DNA of 64,000 nt from Rhizophagus irregularis (lineage: Eukaryota > Glomeromycota > Glomeromycetes > Glomerales > Glomeraceae). Below are positions 36,483-49,128 of the stretch, in pieces. The stretch is taken from NCBI RefSeq assembly GCF_026210795.1, contig NC_089452.1, positions 2,046,001 to 2,110,000 on the forward strand. Direction: 5' to 3'. Position 1 is the first letter of the stretch. Each line of letters opens with the position of its first letter. Below the pieces are notes generated by a model. That model saw only the letters and a program-made list of their open reading frames with translations, did not search any database and was not told where the DNA came from. Position numbers and translations under genes: made by a program.

Positions 36483-39400
36483 ATCCGTAGAGCCGGCAAA
36501 TCTGAAAAAATATTTTTACGTTTTCTTCTAACAAAGAATTTTTCAAACATTCCGTCTAAATAGCTTAATATTGCATTTTTTTTTGCATTATCAACAATGC
36601 TTTACTGACTTCAAATTTCTTTAATTAGATCTAGGTTAAGGGATTTTGAAAAGAATTTTGACAGTTTCAATATCAATTCTTGAAAATTGTTAAATAACCC
36701 AAATCAAGGCCGAACACTTTGCGTAAGCCATTATTTAAGAAAAGTATCAAAAAAAGTTGAAAAGGAAGATTAATGTACGTTATAACTATAGCAAGTATAC
36801 ACAATATTACGTGTGTATTCATTATGATCATCCAATTTTTTTTATGCATAAAACGGTTTTGACTTTCATTATTTGTAATTATTAACAAATATTTTCGCCA
36901 AAATTATTATTTATTCAGATCATGTAATTTTCGTAAAATGCTTTAAGACTTAAGCTATCGTTGATATAATTATGTAAACTACATAGTGTTTCAGATGTAA
37001 CGATATATTACTAATCATCCATATATAAACTAAAATGAAAATGTATTGTGCTCTTCAAGTTGAATTTATATTCCGTGACAGCATGTTCTTTGTGATTTAG
37101 ATTTTTTTCAGATGAACGAATAGAAGAGTATTTTATTAAACAATTTCTGCTGTGCATACTGCATACTTATTTTACTAATTAATTAATTGAAAAATGTTAA
37201 TATACAACATCAAATATTTTATTGTCATCTGCAATAAATATAAACTTGTTATCGATTTCTAAACCTATAAAAATAAATGTTTGTAGCACACAACTAGTAA
37301 GTTACAGTAAAATGAATTGCAAGAGAAGGATTACACAAAATTGCGTGATTTTCATGTGCATCATACCTTCTCACACATATATAAACAAAGGGATTACTAT
37401 GTTGGTATATAAATATTTTATAAATTCAAATTAGGTCATATTTCGACATACAAAACCCTGTATGTAGCACAGCAAATTAATTGGATTTATTTTTTCCAAA
37501 CAAATAAATAATTAATGCATGTTTCTTAAAAATAATAAACAAATAATGAATGATAAATAAATAACGTTCAAAGACACTTCAGAATATTGTATCTTAACTT
37601 TTTCCATTATACCGGTTATCACCTTCAAACACTAAACCGGACGGCAATTTCTTAACCATATTATTAAAAACAACTAAATGGTCATAAACTTTTCAAACTT
37701 GACAATCCACTAAACGCTCAGCATAGAAATTACATAGCAGAAACTTATGATTTTAAGACAACACTTTCACTATGATGTAACATCATGGTTGTAATAATGT
37801 GACAATGCATTTTACATTAATGCAAAGTTACAATACACTCACGATGCTGTGACAGTGTTGTTAGGCATATCGTAATGATACTGTGAATTTAAATTTTTCA
37901 ATGTTATAAAACGGTAAACTATTTTAATATTAATAAATTTCAGAATTGTCAAAAACATAGTTATAATACTTGTAATTGCATAGTGATAATATTGAAACCG
38001 TATTAAAACGGTGTGATACACTGATACTATACTAAATTATCATTAAATAATCATTAGTAATCATATAAAAAACAATGTTTACTGAATAATATATGAATTA
38101 TTTTATTAATTTAAACGTAAATTTAACCATCTTTTAACATTAAATGTACATAATCAAATGTAAATATACAGATAATTGATTTAACAATTTTATGTAAATT
38201 TGAAATTACAATGAAATAAGTATAACATTTATTATAAAATGACTTGTACAGAGACTTTTATACACGTATTAAACAAAAACATAAATATAGAATCATAAAC
38301 TTCGTAGCCACGCTCAATTAAGGCAATGTATTACTAGACCTACACTAAAGATGACTTTAGCAAGGCTTTCTTTGTGATTTTAAAGAAATTTCATACACTT
38401 TGCCAGCTGGTGAGATAGCTTATGACTTCTAACCTCAAATCAGTTTATACTTTGTCTAATTTTTATTGAAATGCATAATTACACCAAGTCCAAAGAGTTG
38501 AAGAACAAACCATCTGAAAAAAGTAATATGAATATTAGTACTATTTATTAAAAGAAAAATCAAAGAAAAGAGTTAAATATCTTACAAAATTCGCGTACAA
38601 AGATACCATTCATGCACCTAAAGAGCCAAAGACTAATCTAAAGTAATGAAAATGAAATTGTAGGTTAATGTTTTGTTAAATAAAGATGGAATTTAAAAAT
38701 ATAAAAAAAACATACTATTCTCACGTCCAAAGACCTGTAAATGTTTGTTAAAGAATAATTTAATAAATCACTTTTCTTACCAAAATCCCACGCGTCTAAA
38801 TATTTGAAGACTACAAAAAAGAAATAATAAATAATAAAAAAAACCTTACCAACCAAAGCTAGATATTGTATTTCATTTACAAAAAGAAAAAAATGAAACT
38901 TTAATAATTGTTTCAATAAGTAAGTAAAGAAAAAATGGTAAAAAAGTTTTTTTTTTTAAAGAGAAATTTAGGAATCTGTGTCTAAGGAAATTCAAAGCAG
39001 CCACTAAAAAAAAAAGTAAAAGAAAAAAAAACAGGAGAAAGGGAAGGTGAAAAAACAAAAGGAAAAAGAAAGGAGAAAAAGAAAGGGGGAAGAATAAAGG
39101 GAAAAGAGTGGAAGATGGAAATGGAAAAGAGGAATTATAAAAGGGAAGTGAAAGTTAACGAAAAAAAAAGATTTTAAAAGCTTAGTCTTTAATAATTATG
39201 CAGTCTGCAGATCATCAATTCATCTTATTGCAATTTGCAAAATGATCATTTTATTTACGATGTGTTTTTATAGGGTTAATATGAAGTCAAAAAAATTAAA
39301 CTTCATGAAACTATTAAATAAACTTAATTTATTTCATGTCAAACTCTAATCAACACTGGTAAAAAAGGAAAATTTTGATCGGATTACATTTTGTATCACG

Positions 39401-41024
39401 TGTATCACGTGAAATATTATTTAAAATTCGATCTCTGATTTTTTTTTAACTAAACTTTCTCTCTTTTGCTCTTTCTCTTTCGTTCTTCCTTTTCCTCCCC
39501 TTTCGTTAACTTTAGAAATACAAAAATTCCAAGAAAACAATATCCCAAGAAGAAAAAAAAATAAAGTTTACTGAAAATATGGAGACAGCCAGGTGGGTGT
39601 TTATTTTTTTCTTTTTTTTTTAGGAGACCGGCTCTTATGATCTTTAGACGTTTGGAATTTTGCATGTGGGTTCTTCTTTAAATCTTTATTTTAATAAAAT
39701 GTTTATTAACTAACATTTTATTCATTATTTCTTTTAGGCTTTTTATAGGAATCTAGCTCTAAACTCGAAGACACCAAATATTCTGGTAGGTTATCATACC
39801 AATAACTTTTTAGTATAAAAAAAATTTAATTTTTTGTTTTCTATTTTGTAGGGACTCCAGCTTCGGTCCCTATTTGATTTTGGTAGTCGTACGTTTACAA
39901 AATCTAATAAAAATTATGCTAATACATACGAAAGTTTAAAATTTTTGCACAACTTTGAATTTCGTACTAGCAAATTTGTTATTGACAAATACTGTATATT
40001 ATATTACTGCATTTTTTTTATCTCTGAATTAATGTTATGGACAGATTCCTTAGTAAGTTTGATCACTTTCGAAAACTTACTTTAAAAAAAAATTTTATTA
40101 ATTATTATTATTTTTTTTTTTTATTGAAAGACTTTTGCTCTGATTTAACCACTGGCAGAATTCTGGGAAATAACTTTAAAAACTATGAAACCTGAGTAAG
40201 TTTTCAAAAATTTTCAAAATCTATTTTAAAAAAAATGTAATTTTTGTAGAATTCACTCGCTAACGTTAAATTTGGGCTTTGAATGCAGACTAGTTTGAAC
40301 GGAATGTATGTAAGATGTTACATTCTGATGTATAAATATGAAGACTAAAGCTATCTTTTTTTCATTGTTAAACACTTCTATTTTAGGATCATACTATATA
40401 CCGTAAATTGACTGTTGAAGTTGAATTATTGAAGGCAGATGACCTGACCATAGACATGTAAGATTCGGCCTCTTTTAATCCATTTCAACATTTATTTTTT
40501 TAATGAAACATTCGTTAATGTATCTATTTTTTTTGTAGGTTCAGTCCTAGGTTCGGATTCAATGGGAACATTGGATATTAGGAATATGTTTAACATTCTT
40601 CTTATTTTCTATCTTATAGGTTCTGGTTGGTTTTGACTTTTGAATTATGTTTCTTTTATTTTTCTATTTAGACATTTTTATCCATTTTATACAAGAAATT
40701 ATATTAATACTTAATAATGTATAGTTAGTGTTGCAATGTAAATATAGCATTATTTATTTTATTAAATATATATAATTAAAGTATGTTTAGAACGTTGTAA
40801 ATAAATAATTGTATATTGACTGTATATTCGTAATAGTGAAATGGGTATAGTGAATTCGTTGTTGCAGTAAATTAAAAAAGCATAGTGGCGATACATTTTC
40901 TCACTTTTACAATGCGTCGTATGACGTTCAATAACGACGCACAAAACAACGGCTTAATCACGTGATTTTGGCGTAGTACCAACGTTGTTTAAAAATATGA
41001 TGTTTCTGCAATGTAGTTTTTCTC
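36483..41024. other. gene-free stretch
   Basis: No gene was recognised. 39590-40620 holds several GT..AG-bounded short segments that might be exons of an unknown gene (for example around GGACTCCAGCTTCGGTCC near 39852), but no frame gives a family motif. 38870-39170 is strongly purine-biased (A/G tract). Confidence 0.35.
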
Positions 41025-42237
41025 ATGTCCTTTCAATATATTTACGCAAATACTAGTTTTAATTGTCCTCCAAAACGAAAATTTTCTAAGAAATTACTAT
41101 TCTTAATCAACGGCAAATTGTCAGCTATCCTTTTGATTTTTCTACTTTCGATTCCCACAGTTAGAGCTGATGATGATGATGAATACGCAAATGTTTATTT
41201 TTATCTTGCTGATATACTTTGCGCTATATCTAGCATCTGCGTTTGTTCAAAGCTCATTTGTCCAAGGGTAGGAGACAGTAGACGATCTATCAATTAATTT
41301 AATAAGTGTAATTTTCGGTGCGCTTGGATCGTTCTTAGGACGTGGTAGAACAATGCGAGCTGGCATACAAGGATAATTCTCTATAGTTTTATGGCTTTTA
41401 CCGTCAATTTCAATGCTTCCAAGTCACAATGAGGGGTTTGAAAAATTTGAAACGGAAAATGAAATTTTAACATCTTGTATAAATTTCTTAAATATAATTC
41501 GTCTTTATTTTTTCTCTGGTGCAGGTCGTGAAATGTTAACGTGCATCGCAATTTTTAAAGTAGTTTCATTTTTGATGAGTATTAGTAAATTTTTACCAGA
41601 TCAATTATTATTAATTGTATCATTTAGTTTAGAGTGTTGGATTTTATTTCATAGAACAAATGATCCTACCATCCAATTTTTATTAATTTCTTCTTTTGTT
41701 TCGGTCTGGGTAATATTTTTTTTAATATGGTTTATACGGTTTCTAAGATTTAGGAGGATGAGGATCTATTCTAGCATTAGACTTTCAGATTATATAGATT
41801 ATATTAAGAGTATCTTTTCTAGCGTTGAACGTGAATTTTATAGACTTATAGTGATTTTTGTTGTCTTACTCATGTTTGGTTTCTGCTTTGATTTCTTCAT
41901 ATATAATTTCATGATAATTATGACATTTTTATTAATTTATGACTTTCTCGTTATAACAGCAGCACCTATAATGTTCTCTAATATTTTCATTTGTTTTATT
42001 CCAATTATGATCTACGTGGGGATTTTAATTTTATTAAGCGGGGTAAAAAATTTTATTAGGTATTCTTTAGTACTTATTTCTTTCTTTACTTCGATTCCTT
42101 ATTATAAGTATATACCTGCATTATATTTACAATATACTATGTATCTAGTAGTAAAATTTGCTATTGGCTCAATGAATTTTGTTTTCTTATTATGGGATGC
42201 ATTATTTGTATTATCCCCGTTTCCAGAAAAATTTTAA
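41025..42237 (+). pseudogene. multi-membrane-span protein with signal peptide, frameshifted
   Basis: The first part (41025-41270) has a basic stretch followed by a signal peptide or first membrane helix (LLFLINGKLSAILLIFLLSI, then PTVRADDDD). The frame then shifts at about 41271 to a segment with NLISVIFGALGSFLGRGRTM, shifts again near 41383 (IILYSFMAFTVNFNAS) and again near 41434 into the long open frame 41413-42237. That frame has six or more hydrophobic segments. In order, the pieces form a plausible polytopic membrane protein of about 390 aa. I think there are three single-base frame breaks; a tiny 11-base GT..AG at the first break is far too short for an intron. The family is not named; related proteins may exist as a paralogous set in Glomeromycotina. 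Confidence 0.5.
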
Positions 42238-43279
42238 TATCAAAATTTTTTATAAGATATAAAATTAAAAATCACATTTTGCGAGGAATATCTTTTACGT
42301 CTAAAAATTCGATCAATTATCAAATGTAAAAGTGTCAAGGTTATTAAAAAAAATTATTTAAAATTAGCTTATAAGACAAAGATAACCTTCCGAATCAAAT
42401 AAGCAAATGTAAACTTGATTGCTTTTTTTGTCACTTAGACGTGCTGGATATTTTCCATACACATCTTTATTAGGAAATGTTATTATGATCTAGAAAAAAA
42501 AAATCATAATAAATTCGTAAATGATTACTAAAATAATTTACAAATGTTGTAAACGAAAAAGTTCTAAAAAATATTTTACAATTTGATCGGTTGGATTATC
42601 TGTCAATGTTTATTATAAAATAATTATGAATAATTATGTATAATGTCATAATGTCTTGTTTTAATAATATAATTTCTTAAAAAAATTAAAAAAATAGAAA
42701 AATATTTTGCAGGTTTTAAATAAATATTAAAAATCAAAGTTAAAAATGTAAATTAAATACAATCAGCTCTTGAAGTGAATATAAAAATTTTACATTATTT
42801 ATTTTTAATTTTATACATTAAAATGGATTTTATACTTATTATTATTTTGATAATTTTATATTTAATAATTGGAAAAGTTATTATAAGAAAAAAGATTTAT
42901 TTAAATTACAAACTAAGAAATTTGTAAAATATTTACTACTCTAGTAGTGTTTAAATAATTCTAATAAGAGAATACATATATTTAATATTTGTAATAAAAT
43001 ATATCAAAAAAATGAATTATTTAAATTGCAAACTAAGAATTCACTTAAAAAACTATAAATTTTTTTTAAAACACAAATATTAGTTAATTTTCATTATTTT
43101 TAATAATAAATGTTCGGTTATTCTAATTTCAAGTTATTGACTCACATATAACAGTTTAGAACGCCCTGTCAAGGACTAAGGCAACTTGTTTCTTAAATAT
43201 GATTTGTTCAAAATGTGATACATCTGATCGTTATTAACCACAAAATTATTTGGATGTTTAACAAGTCTCGCTTTATATA
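42238..43279. other. AT-rich intergenic
   Basis: No gene was recognised. A 34-codon ATG frame at 42823-42927 would make a single hydrophobic helix followed by a basic tail; in this composition it is most probably chance. Confidence 0.35.
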
Positions 43280-43426
43280 TGTTGTATGTGGTTCTGAATA
43301 CCGGTGGAAATCAGTTGCCCAGCATTACGAAATCCTAGTCCGGCACTATGCTTTAATTCTGGCCAAAATCCCGTATCCACATATGTGGATTCGGAATCCA
43401 CATAGATTCCGTTTCCACCTACAACA
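43280..43426. mobile_element. 147-bp inverted-repeat element (MITE-like)
   Basis: TGTTGTATGTGG at 43280-43291 and CCACCTACAACA at 43415-43426 are inverted repeats with one mismatch. An internal palindrome (CCACATATGTGG) and a near copy (GGAATCCACATAGATTCC) follow the same theme. No clear target duplication. Confidence 0.45.
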
Positions 43427-43728
43427 CATATATGTATATATATATGTCGAACATTTTATCGGTAAAAATGGCTCATTGTTAGATTCATAAACATTTTTAC
43501 AAGAAGATCTAGCTTTGGAAAGTCTTCAATTATTTAATATGCATAATAATAGCTAGTATTTAGCAGTTTTTTTTAATATAATCCAAACACACTCATTTTT
43601 ATAAATTATTATAGTAATAAGTAGTACTGTCTGGTTTTATCATAGTGAGGATCAAATATTTTCTTTTTGTGTACCGATAATATTTGGCAAAAGTTCTACC
43701 TATACTATCTCTCTAATGGTATTATGAC

Positions 43729-44085
43729 TAGGGATGGCAATGATTACGGTCATAACCGGTCATGACCGGTTAATAACCGTGACCGATATCGGTCAGTCAA
43801 AGGCTCTGACCGACCATTTAACCGACCATTTAACCAACCCTATTTATTTAACACTTTTTTTATGAACTTAATCAATAAAAAAAGTTGTATAATGTTTTTG
43901 TTAGTGGATTCATCAAAAAAAAAAAACTTTTTAACATTTTTTCTTAATTAAATTCACCAAAAAAATGGTTAAACAGTTGGTTAAACAATCAGAAAAACGG
44001 TCAGCCAAAACGGTTAGTCGGTCAAAGACCCATAACCGGTTATGACTGACCGATAACCGACCGTGACCGACCGTTGCCATCCCTA
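43729..44085. mobile_element. hAT-type MITE, 357 bp, perfect 8-bp target duplication
   Basis: Same ends as the 133-bp element (TAGGGATGGCAA...TTGCCATCCCTA), with interior ACCGACC/CATAACCGGT repeats at both ends. Target duplication ATTATGAC is at 43721-43728 and 44086-44093. This is the longer member of the same family. Confidence 0.9.
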
Positions 44086-44999
44086 ATTATGACAGTAAGA
44101 AAAAACCTTCTTTCCATAAATTCTACTAATAAAAAGGGGAAAAAAAAATACGTAAAATTTTCCCAGGTTGTGCCACGCCACTGTAACCCTAAATATCGAG
44201 ATAATCATGTGATCGGAAGAATAATTATCCGAAGGATAAATAATATACCGAATGGAACAGGGATAAATATTCAGCCAATGGAAGAATATTTAACCGAAAT
44301 AATTAGAAAATACATTATTATAGTTGTACAATAGTTAGCTATTTATAGTAATATTTATTTATAGTTCAGTTATTCATAATTATTTATATTATTAGATTAG
44401 TTATTATTAGTTTAGTATGAATAGATTATTATTACGTTAATGAAATAATATAATATTAGGAGGACTTTGACAATTTAATCTATGAAATAGACAAATTACG
44501 GATAATACCAAATTATGATGGGAACAGTTTGGATAAAATCATGGAAAATGATAAATTGTAATGGAAAATGATAAATTGTAATGGAATTGCAATGGGAAAT
44601 GTTGAGTTTTAGATGGATAATCGAGAGATAATCAATTTATTAGTGTAACTTGAAAAGATATTTAAGATCGAGGTGTTGGAGTTAATTGAACTTCACCAAG
44701 TTTTGACTTGGAATTGGGAATAATATTGGGGATTTAGGAAAATATAATGATAATTAATAATTGTATTAGTTGTTAATATAGAGTTACTAATATGGCTTTA
44801 TATTAGAAAACGTTTAATAATTAATAAAATTAATATTTAAAATAAAATTAATAAAACAAAATAATGAAGTTATGAAAGCATTAAGGGAAATTATCGCAGT
44901 TTGAAATTTGAATAAATTCAAATGATAAAATCTAAACCAAGCAAGGATATATAATTATAAATGTTAGGATTTCGTCTATCGGTATGTGGCAGGTGCCGG
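44086..44999. other. intergenic, left flank of the gypsy element
   Basis: AT-rich sequence. A frame at 44074-44334 has a basic composition but begins inside the MITE end and is not called. 44539-44582 holds a 21-bp direct repeat (GGAAAATGATAAATTGTAAT). Confidence 0.4.
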
Positions 45000-45502
45000 T
45001 GACACCGCCCATAGGATAAATAACTATTTATTGTATGTTGCTACTGACGTGTTGAGTTCTTATATTATCTTCGCTTGGTTTAAAATAAAAAAAATTAGTT
45101 ACAAAACAAAATTTCTTACCAAAATTTCAAATAGCGATAATTTCCCCAAATTTAATATTATGAGCGAAATAAATTTAATTAATTTTTTTTTTTATATTAG
45201 AATCATTAATTATTAATCGTTGTTCATAGTGAAACTACTATGATAACTCTTTATTAATATTAATTTCATCCTGAGTCAAGACATAAAATCAAGACTGCGG
45301 AATTTCCTATCGAAATCCACTTGTATTTATACATTTTAAGAAAAATATTTTTAATATTTACTATCTTTTTCTAATAAAATATTATCATATGACTATCTCG
45401 TTACACTAAACTAAACTATAAATATAATTTTATTGGCTAATTATTTACCCATCGGTTAATTATTTATCCTTATTCTATTTTATTGTATTTTTGGTTATTA
45501 CA
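45000..45502 (-). repeat. 3' LTR of gypsy element
   Basis: Reads TGTAATAACC...GGTGTCA on the minus strand (TG...CA ends). It aligns over its whole length with 60914-61457, but lacks about 32 bp near its outer end (ATATGCATTTATAATATC.. in the other LTR) and a short GAAGATCT stretch. Confidence 0.9.
45324..45331 (-). promoter_or_regulatory. TATA box of LTR
   Basis: TATAAATA on the minus strand, present at the same place in the other LTR (61238-61245). It is a plausible core promoter for the retroelement RNA; position and conservation support it, but there is no start-site evidence. Confidence 0.45.
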
Positions 45503-45516
45503 TTTATCCTCCACTT
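45503..45516 (-). other. polypurine tract
   Basis: AAGTGGAGGATAAA on the minus strand lies directly before the 3' LTR, where the plus-strand DNA primer of reverse transcription is expected. Confidence 0.7.
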
Positions 45517-45566
45517 GAAAAATTTATGTCCCATAAATTAAGAATCAAACTCGGGTCTCAAACATA

Positions 45567-46790
45567 TTATATTATTATATATGGTTCAAATATTTCCCTA
45601 TCAAAATATTCTTTTAATAATTCTCCATTTACAGGTCTTCTTAAAATCCTCCCATCTAATTCTTTAATTTTGTATGATCCATTTATTATTACTTCGTGTA
45701 TATAATATGGTCCCTTCCATTTTTCTTCTAGTTTTCCTGTATGTGTTTTATATTTCGCCGTGTCAAAGTATAATACTTTATCTCCTATTTGAAAGTTTTG
45801 TTTTCATTTTCCAATTTTGTTATGATATTTCTTTTGTTGTTCTTGTGCTTTTTCAATATTCTTCTTTGCTTCATATCTTTTTATTGGTAATTCTTCTATT
45901 ATGTGTTCTATTCTTTTAATCATTGTAATTCCTTTAACTTCTTCATCATTTGGTAATATTACTCTTCTTCCATAAGTCAAATAAAATGGTGTCATTTTAC
46001 TTGATTTTTGTATTTTACTCCTATATGCAAATAATATTGGTGCTATTCTTTGATCCCAATTTTTATCTTCATATTCGCTATTTCTATATATCGTTAATTT
46101 TTCTTTTACTAATTTCACTAATGATTCTATTAATGTTTTATTAAATCGTTCTACTAATCCATTTGTTTTAGGGTGATAAGGAGTTGAAAATTTATGTTGA
46201 ACGTTAAATTTTTCGGTAAGATTTTTAGTTAATTGATTATTAAATTCTGATCCATTATCTGTAAGTATTTTCTTTGGACATCCATGTTGACAAATTATTT
46301 CTTCATAAATGAATTTTGATATTTCCTTTGCATTTGCTTCTTTTATTGCTTTTGCTTCTGGCCATTTCGTAAAGAAATCTATTGCTACTACTATGTATTT
46401 ATTTCCTTCTTCTGTTCTTGGTAATGGTCCTATTACATCTATTCCAATCATATGAAAAGGTTCTTTTACTTCTATTGGATGTAATTCATTTAGTCCTTGT
46501 GGATTATTTCTTCTTTGACAATTATCACAACTTTTTACATATTTTTCTATATCTCGTTTCATATTTTTCCACCAATATTTTTCTTTTACTTTTTCATATG
46601 TAGCTTGAATCCCAAAATGTGCTGATAATTCATGATCATGCATCATATACATTATTCCTTCTAATTCGAATCTTCTTATTACTCTAAACTTATTTTCGTC
46701 TTTAATTTTATATAAAACTCCATTTTCTTGTACATAATTTTCTTCTTTTTCTATATTCTTTAAAATTTTATCATATTCTTTTTCATCCAT
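45567..46790 (-). pseudogene. gypsy integrase, with one in-frame stop
   Basis: The N-terminal HHCC zinc finger is visible (HDHELSAHFGI ... CDNCQRR). The catalytic core has IGIDVIGPLP (D), ILTDNGSEFN (D) and GLVERFNKTL (E), the D-D-E triad of retroviral-type integrases. The first 328 codons are open (46790-45807). A TGA at 45806-45804 then interrupts the frame, but reading continues through GDKVLYFDTAKY and EEKWKGPYYIHEVI (the GPY/F module) to TAA at 45569-45567. No chromodomain is seen after the module. A frame break upstream separates it from RNase H. Confidence 0.88.
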
Positions 46791-46984
46791 TTATTAATAA
46801 ATTTTCTATTTCATTTTCAAATGGTAAAATAAATTTTATTTCTTTATCTTCAAATAATATGCAATGATAATTTATATTTGTATGAATTATGAATACATAT
46901 ATTTCTAATCCTATTCTTTCAACCATTTTTAATTTTATTTATCTCATTATTCATTATTATTTATTATTTTTAATTTTATCCTTC

Positions 46985-47428
46985 TCATATTAACCTTGAC
47001 ATTGCATCAGCGTTTTTATTTTCTTTTCCTGGTCTATGTATTATTTCAAAATCATATTGTTGTAATTCCATCATCCATCTTCCTCTTCTTCCTTTAGGAA
47101 CTTTTAATGTACTTATAAATCCTTTTAATGCTGCATGATCTGTTATTACTTTAAATTTTCTTCCAAATAAATATTTATGAAAATATTTTATTCCCCAAAA
47201 TACTGCTAAACATTCTAATTCTGTTATCAGATACCTCTTTTCTGCATTTACTAAACTTCTACTCGCATAACTAATAACTATTTCTCTATTATTTTCATCT
47301 AATTGTTCTAATATAGCTCCTAATCCTTCTCCTGATGCATCTGTTATTAATATAAATTCTTTTTCAAAATTCGGATGTTGTAATATTGGATAATTTATTA
47401 ATTTTTCTTTTAATTCTTCTAATGCTTT
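46985..47428 (-). pseudogene. gypsy RNase H, frame-shifted from RT
   Basis: After the RT frame ends at 47419, a one-base frame change brings a reading through FILITDASGEG (D), LITELECLAV (E), VITDHAALKG (D) and NADAMSR (D) to TGA at 46987-46985. These are the four acidic residues of RNase H. The region between RNase H and integrase (46791-46984) is also frame-shifted and gives no motif. Confidence 0.85.
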
Positions 47429-48411
47429 TGTTGTTTATCTGTCCACACAAAAGGAACATTCTTTCTCATTAATTCCATTATTGGTTTTACTATTTTTGAA
47501 TATCCTTTTACAAATTTTCTATAATATGAACATAATCCATTTATTTCTCTTATTTGTTTGATATTCTTTGGCAGTTTTAAATTTTTAATCTTTTCTATTT
47601 TCTTATCATCTGGTTTTAACCCATCTGTTCCTACTATGTGTCCCAAATATTCTACATTCTTTTTCGCCCATTCACATTTCTTTAATTTTAACATCATATT
47701 TGCTTTTCTTAATTCTTCTAATACTATTTTTATATGTTGTAAATGTTCATTCCAATTTTTTGAATATATTATAATATCATCTATATATACATTCATAAAT
47801 TTATCTAAGTATTCTTTAAATATTTTATTCATTGTTCTTTGAAATATTGCCGGTGCATTTTTTAATCCAAACGGCATAACATTAAATTCATATAATCCTT
47901 GACTACAAATAAATGCTGTCTTTTCTCTATCTTCTTCTTTCATCTCTATTTGCCAATATCCACTTGCTAAATCAATTGTTGTAAACCATTTTGCTACTCT
48001 AAATTTTTCTAATAAGTCATCTATTCTTGGCAAAGGATATGCGTCTGTTATCGTCATTTGATTTATTTTTCTAAAATCTATACAAAATCTTTTATCTCCT
48101 GTTTTCTTATTTACTATTACTACTGGTGATGACCATGGACTATATGATTCTTGTATTATTCTCTCTTTTAACATTTTGTCTATTTCTCTTTTTATTATTT
48201 CTCTATTTTCTGTACTTTCTCTATATGCTTTTTGATTTATTGGCATTTCATCTTTTAACCTTATATTCCATTTTACTATATTTGTTTTACTTATTTTCTT
48301 ATCTCCATATATACAAATATCTTCATATTCTTTAACTAAATCTTTTAATTTTTTTTCTTGTAATTTCTCTAAATCTTTATATTTTATTTCGTCTGTCCAA
48401 TCTTTATGCAT
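47419..48411 (-). pseudogene. gypsy reverse transcriptase
   Basis: An open frame of 330 codons covers the whole RT: the VVIVNKKTGDKRFCIDFRKI fingers block, FTTIDLASGYWQIEM (first catalytic Asp), VMPFGLKNAPAIFQRTMN, and NVYIDDIIIYS (YIDD catalytic box), then the thumb (VEYLGHIV) up to PFVWTDKQQ. The domain looks intact but is cut off from protease (frame change near 48465) and from RNase H (frame change near 47428). Plus-strand open frames here are antisense shadows. Confidence 0.92.
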
Positions 48412-48443
48412 CTTTAATGTCTCTCCATTATTATGGCCAAGAC

Positions 48444-49004
48444 CTAATAGTTTTCCTCTATGATATGTCCTTTTTCTTCATTATTTATTAAGTATATTTC
48501 TTGTTCACTTATTTTTTCATATTCATTTTCACTATCTTCATCTTCACTATCATCATTATCATTATCATCATCAATATCTTCATCATTATTTTCATATTTT
48601 ATTGGTATTTCAATATCTTTTCCATTTTCTCTTAATATTAATGTCTTTTCATTATAATCGATTATTCCTTTCTTTTCTCTTAATACATCATTTCCTAATA
48701 TTAATTCTTTTTCTACTGATTTGATTACGTCCATAATTATTTTCATTTCTGTATTTTCATCTATTTCTATTGTTATTTCTATTTTTCCTTTTGATGCAAC
48801 TCTTGTTCCGTTAGCCATTACAAATCTAATATCACTTTTTTTTATTATTGGAATATTTAATTCTTTTCTTAATTTATCTGATATTAAACTGACTAATGCT
48901 CCTGAATCTATTATTATTGATATTAATTTTCCTTTTATTATAACTTCACTTCTCATTGCTCTAGTTTCACTTTTATTATCTATACTTTTTATTGGTTGGT
49001 CCAA
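48444..49004 (-). pseudogene. gypsy aspartic protease
   Basis: The active-site loop reads ISIIIDSGALVSLIS (DSG, as in many gypsy proteases), and a second loop ILGNDVLREK follows. A highly acidic linker (runs of D and E, about residues 140-170) comes after. The frame is continuous with the preceding zinc-knuckle segment except for a TGA at 49013-49011, three codons upstream of this open part. Confidence 0.85.
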
Positions 49005-49128
49005 GTGTAGTCATACACTATTATATCCATCATAATCTCTAGCTATTTTTCTAAATTTTGGATTTTCATTATAAATTTGCCTATATGTTATATTTGCGTT
49101 TTCATTAAACATATCCATTACATATTTT

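Noticed and set aside
36365-36550. Minus-strand 61-aa ORF over the WD40-like exon
   Set aside because: It is antisense to the EED-like reading, which has specific motif matches; the minus frame has none.
41271-41281. Tiny GT..AG interval that would join the two frames of the membrane-protein gene
   Set aside because: Eleven bases is far below any workable spliceosomal intron, so a frameshift is the better explanation.
45674-48657. Plus-strand ORFs rich in Leu/Phe/Ile resembling membrane proteins
   Set aside because: They are antisense to the gypsy pol gene; A-rich coding DNA read backwards gives hydrophobic frames.
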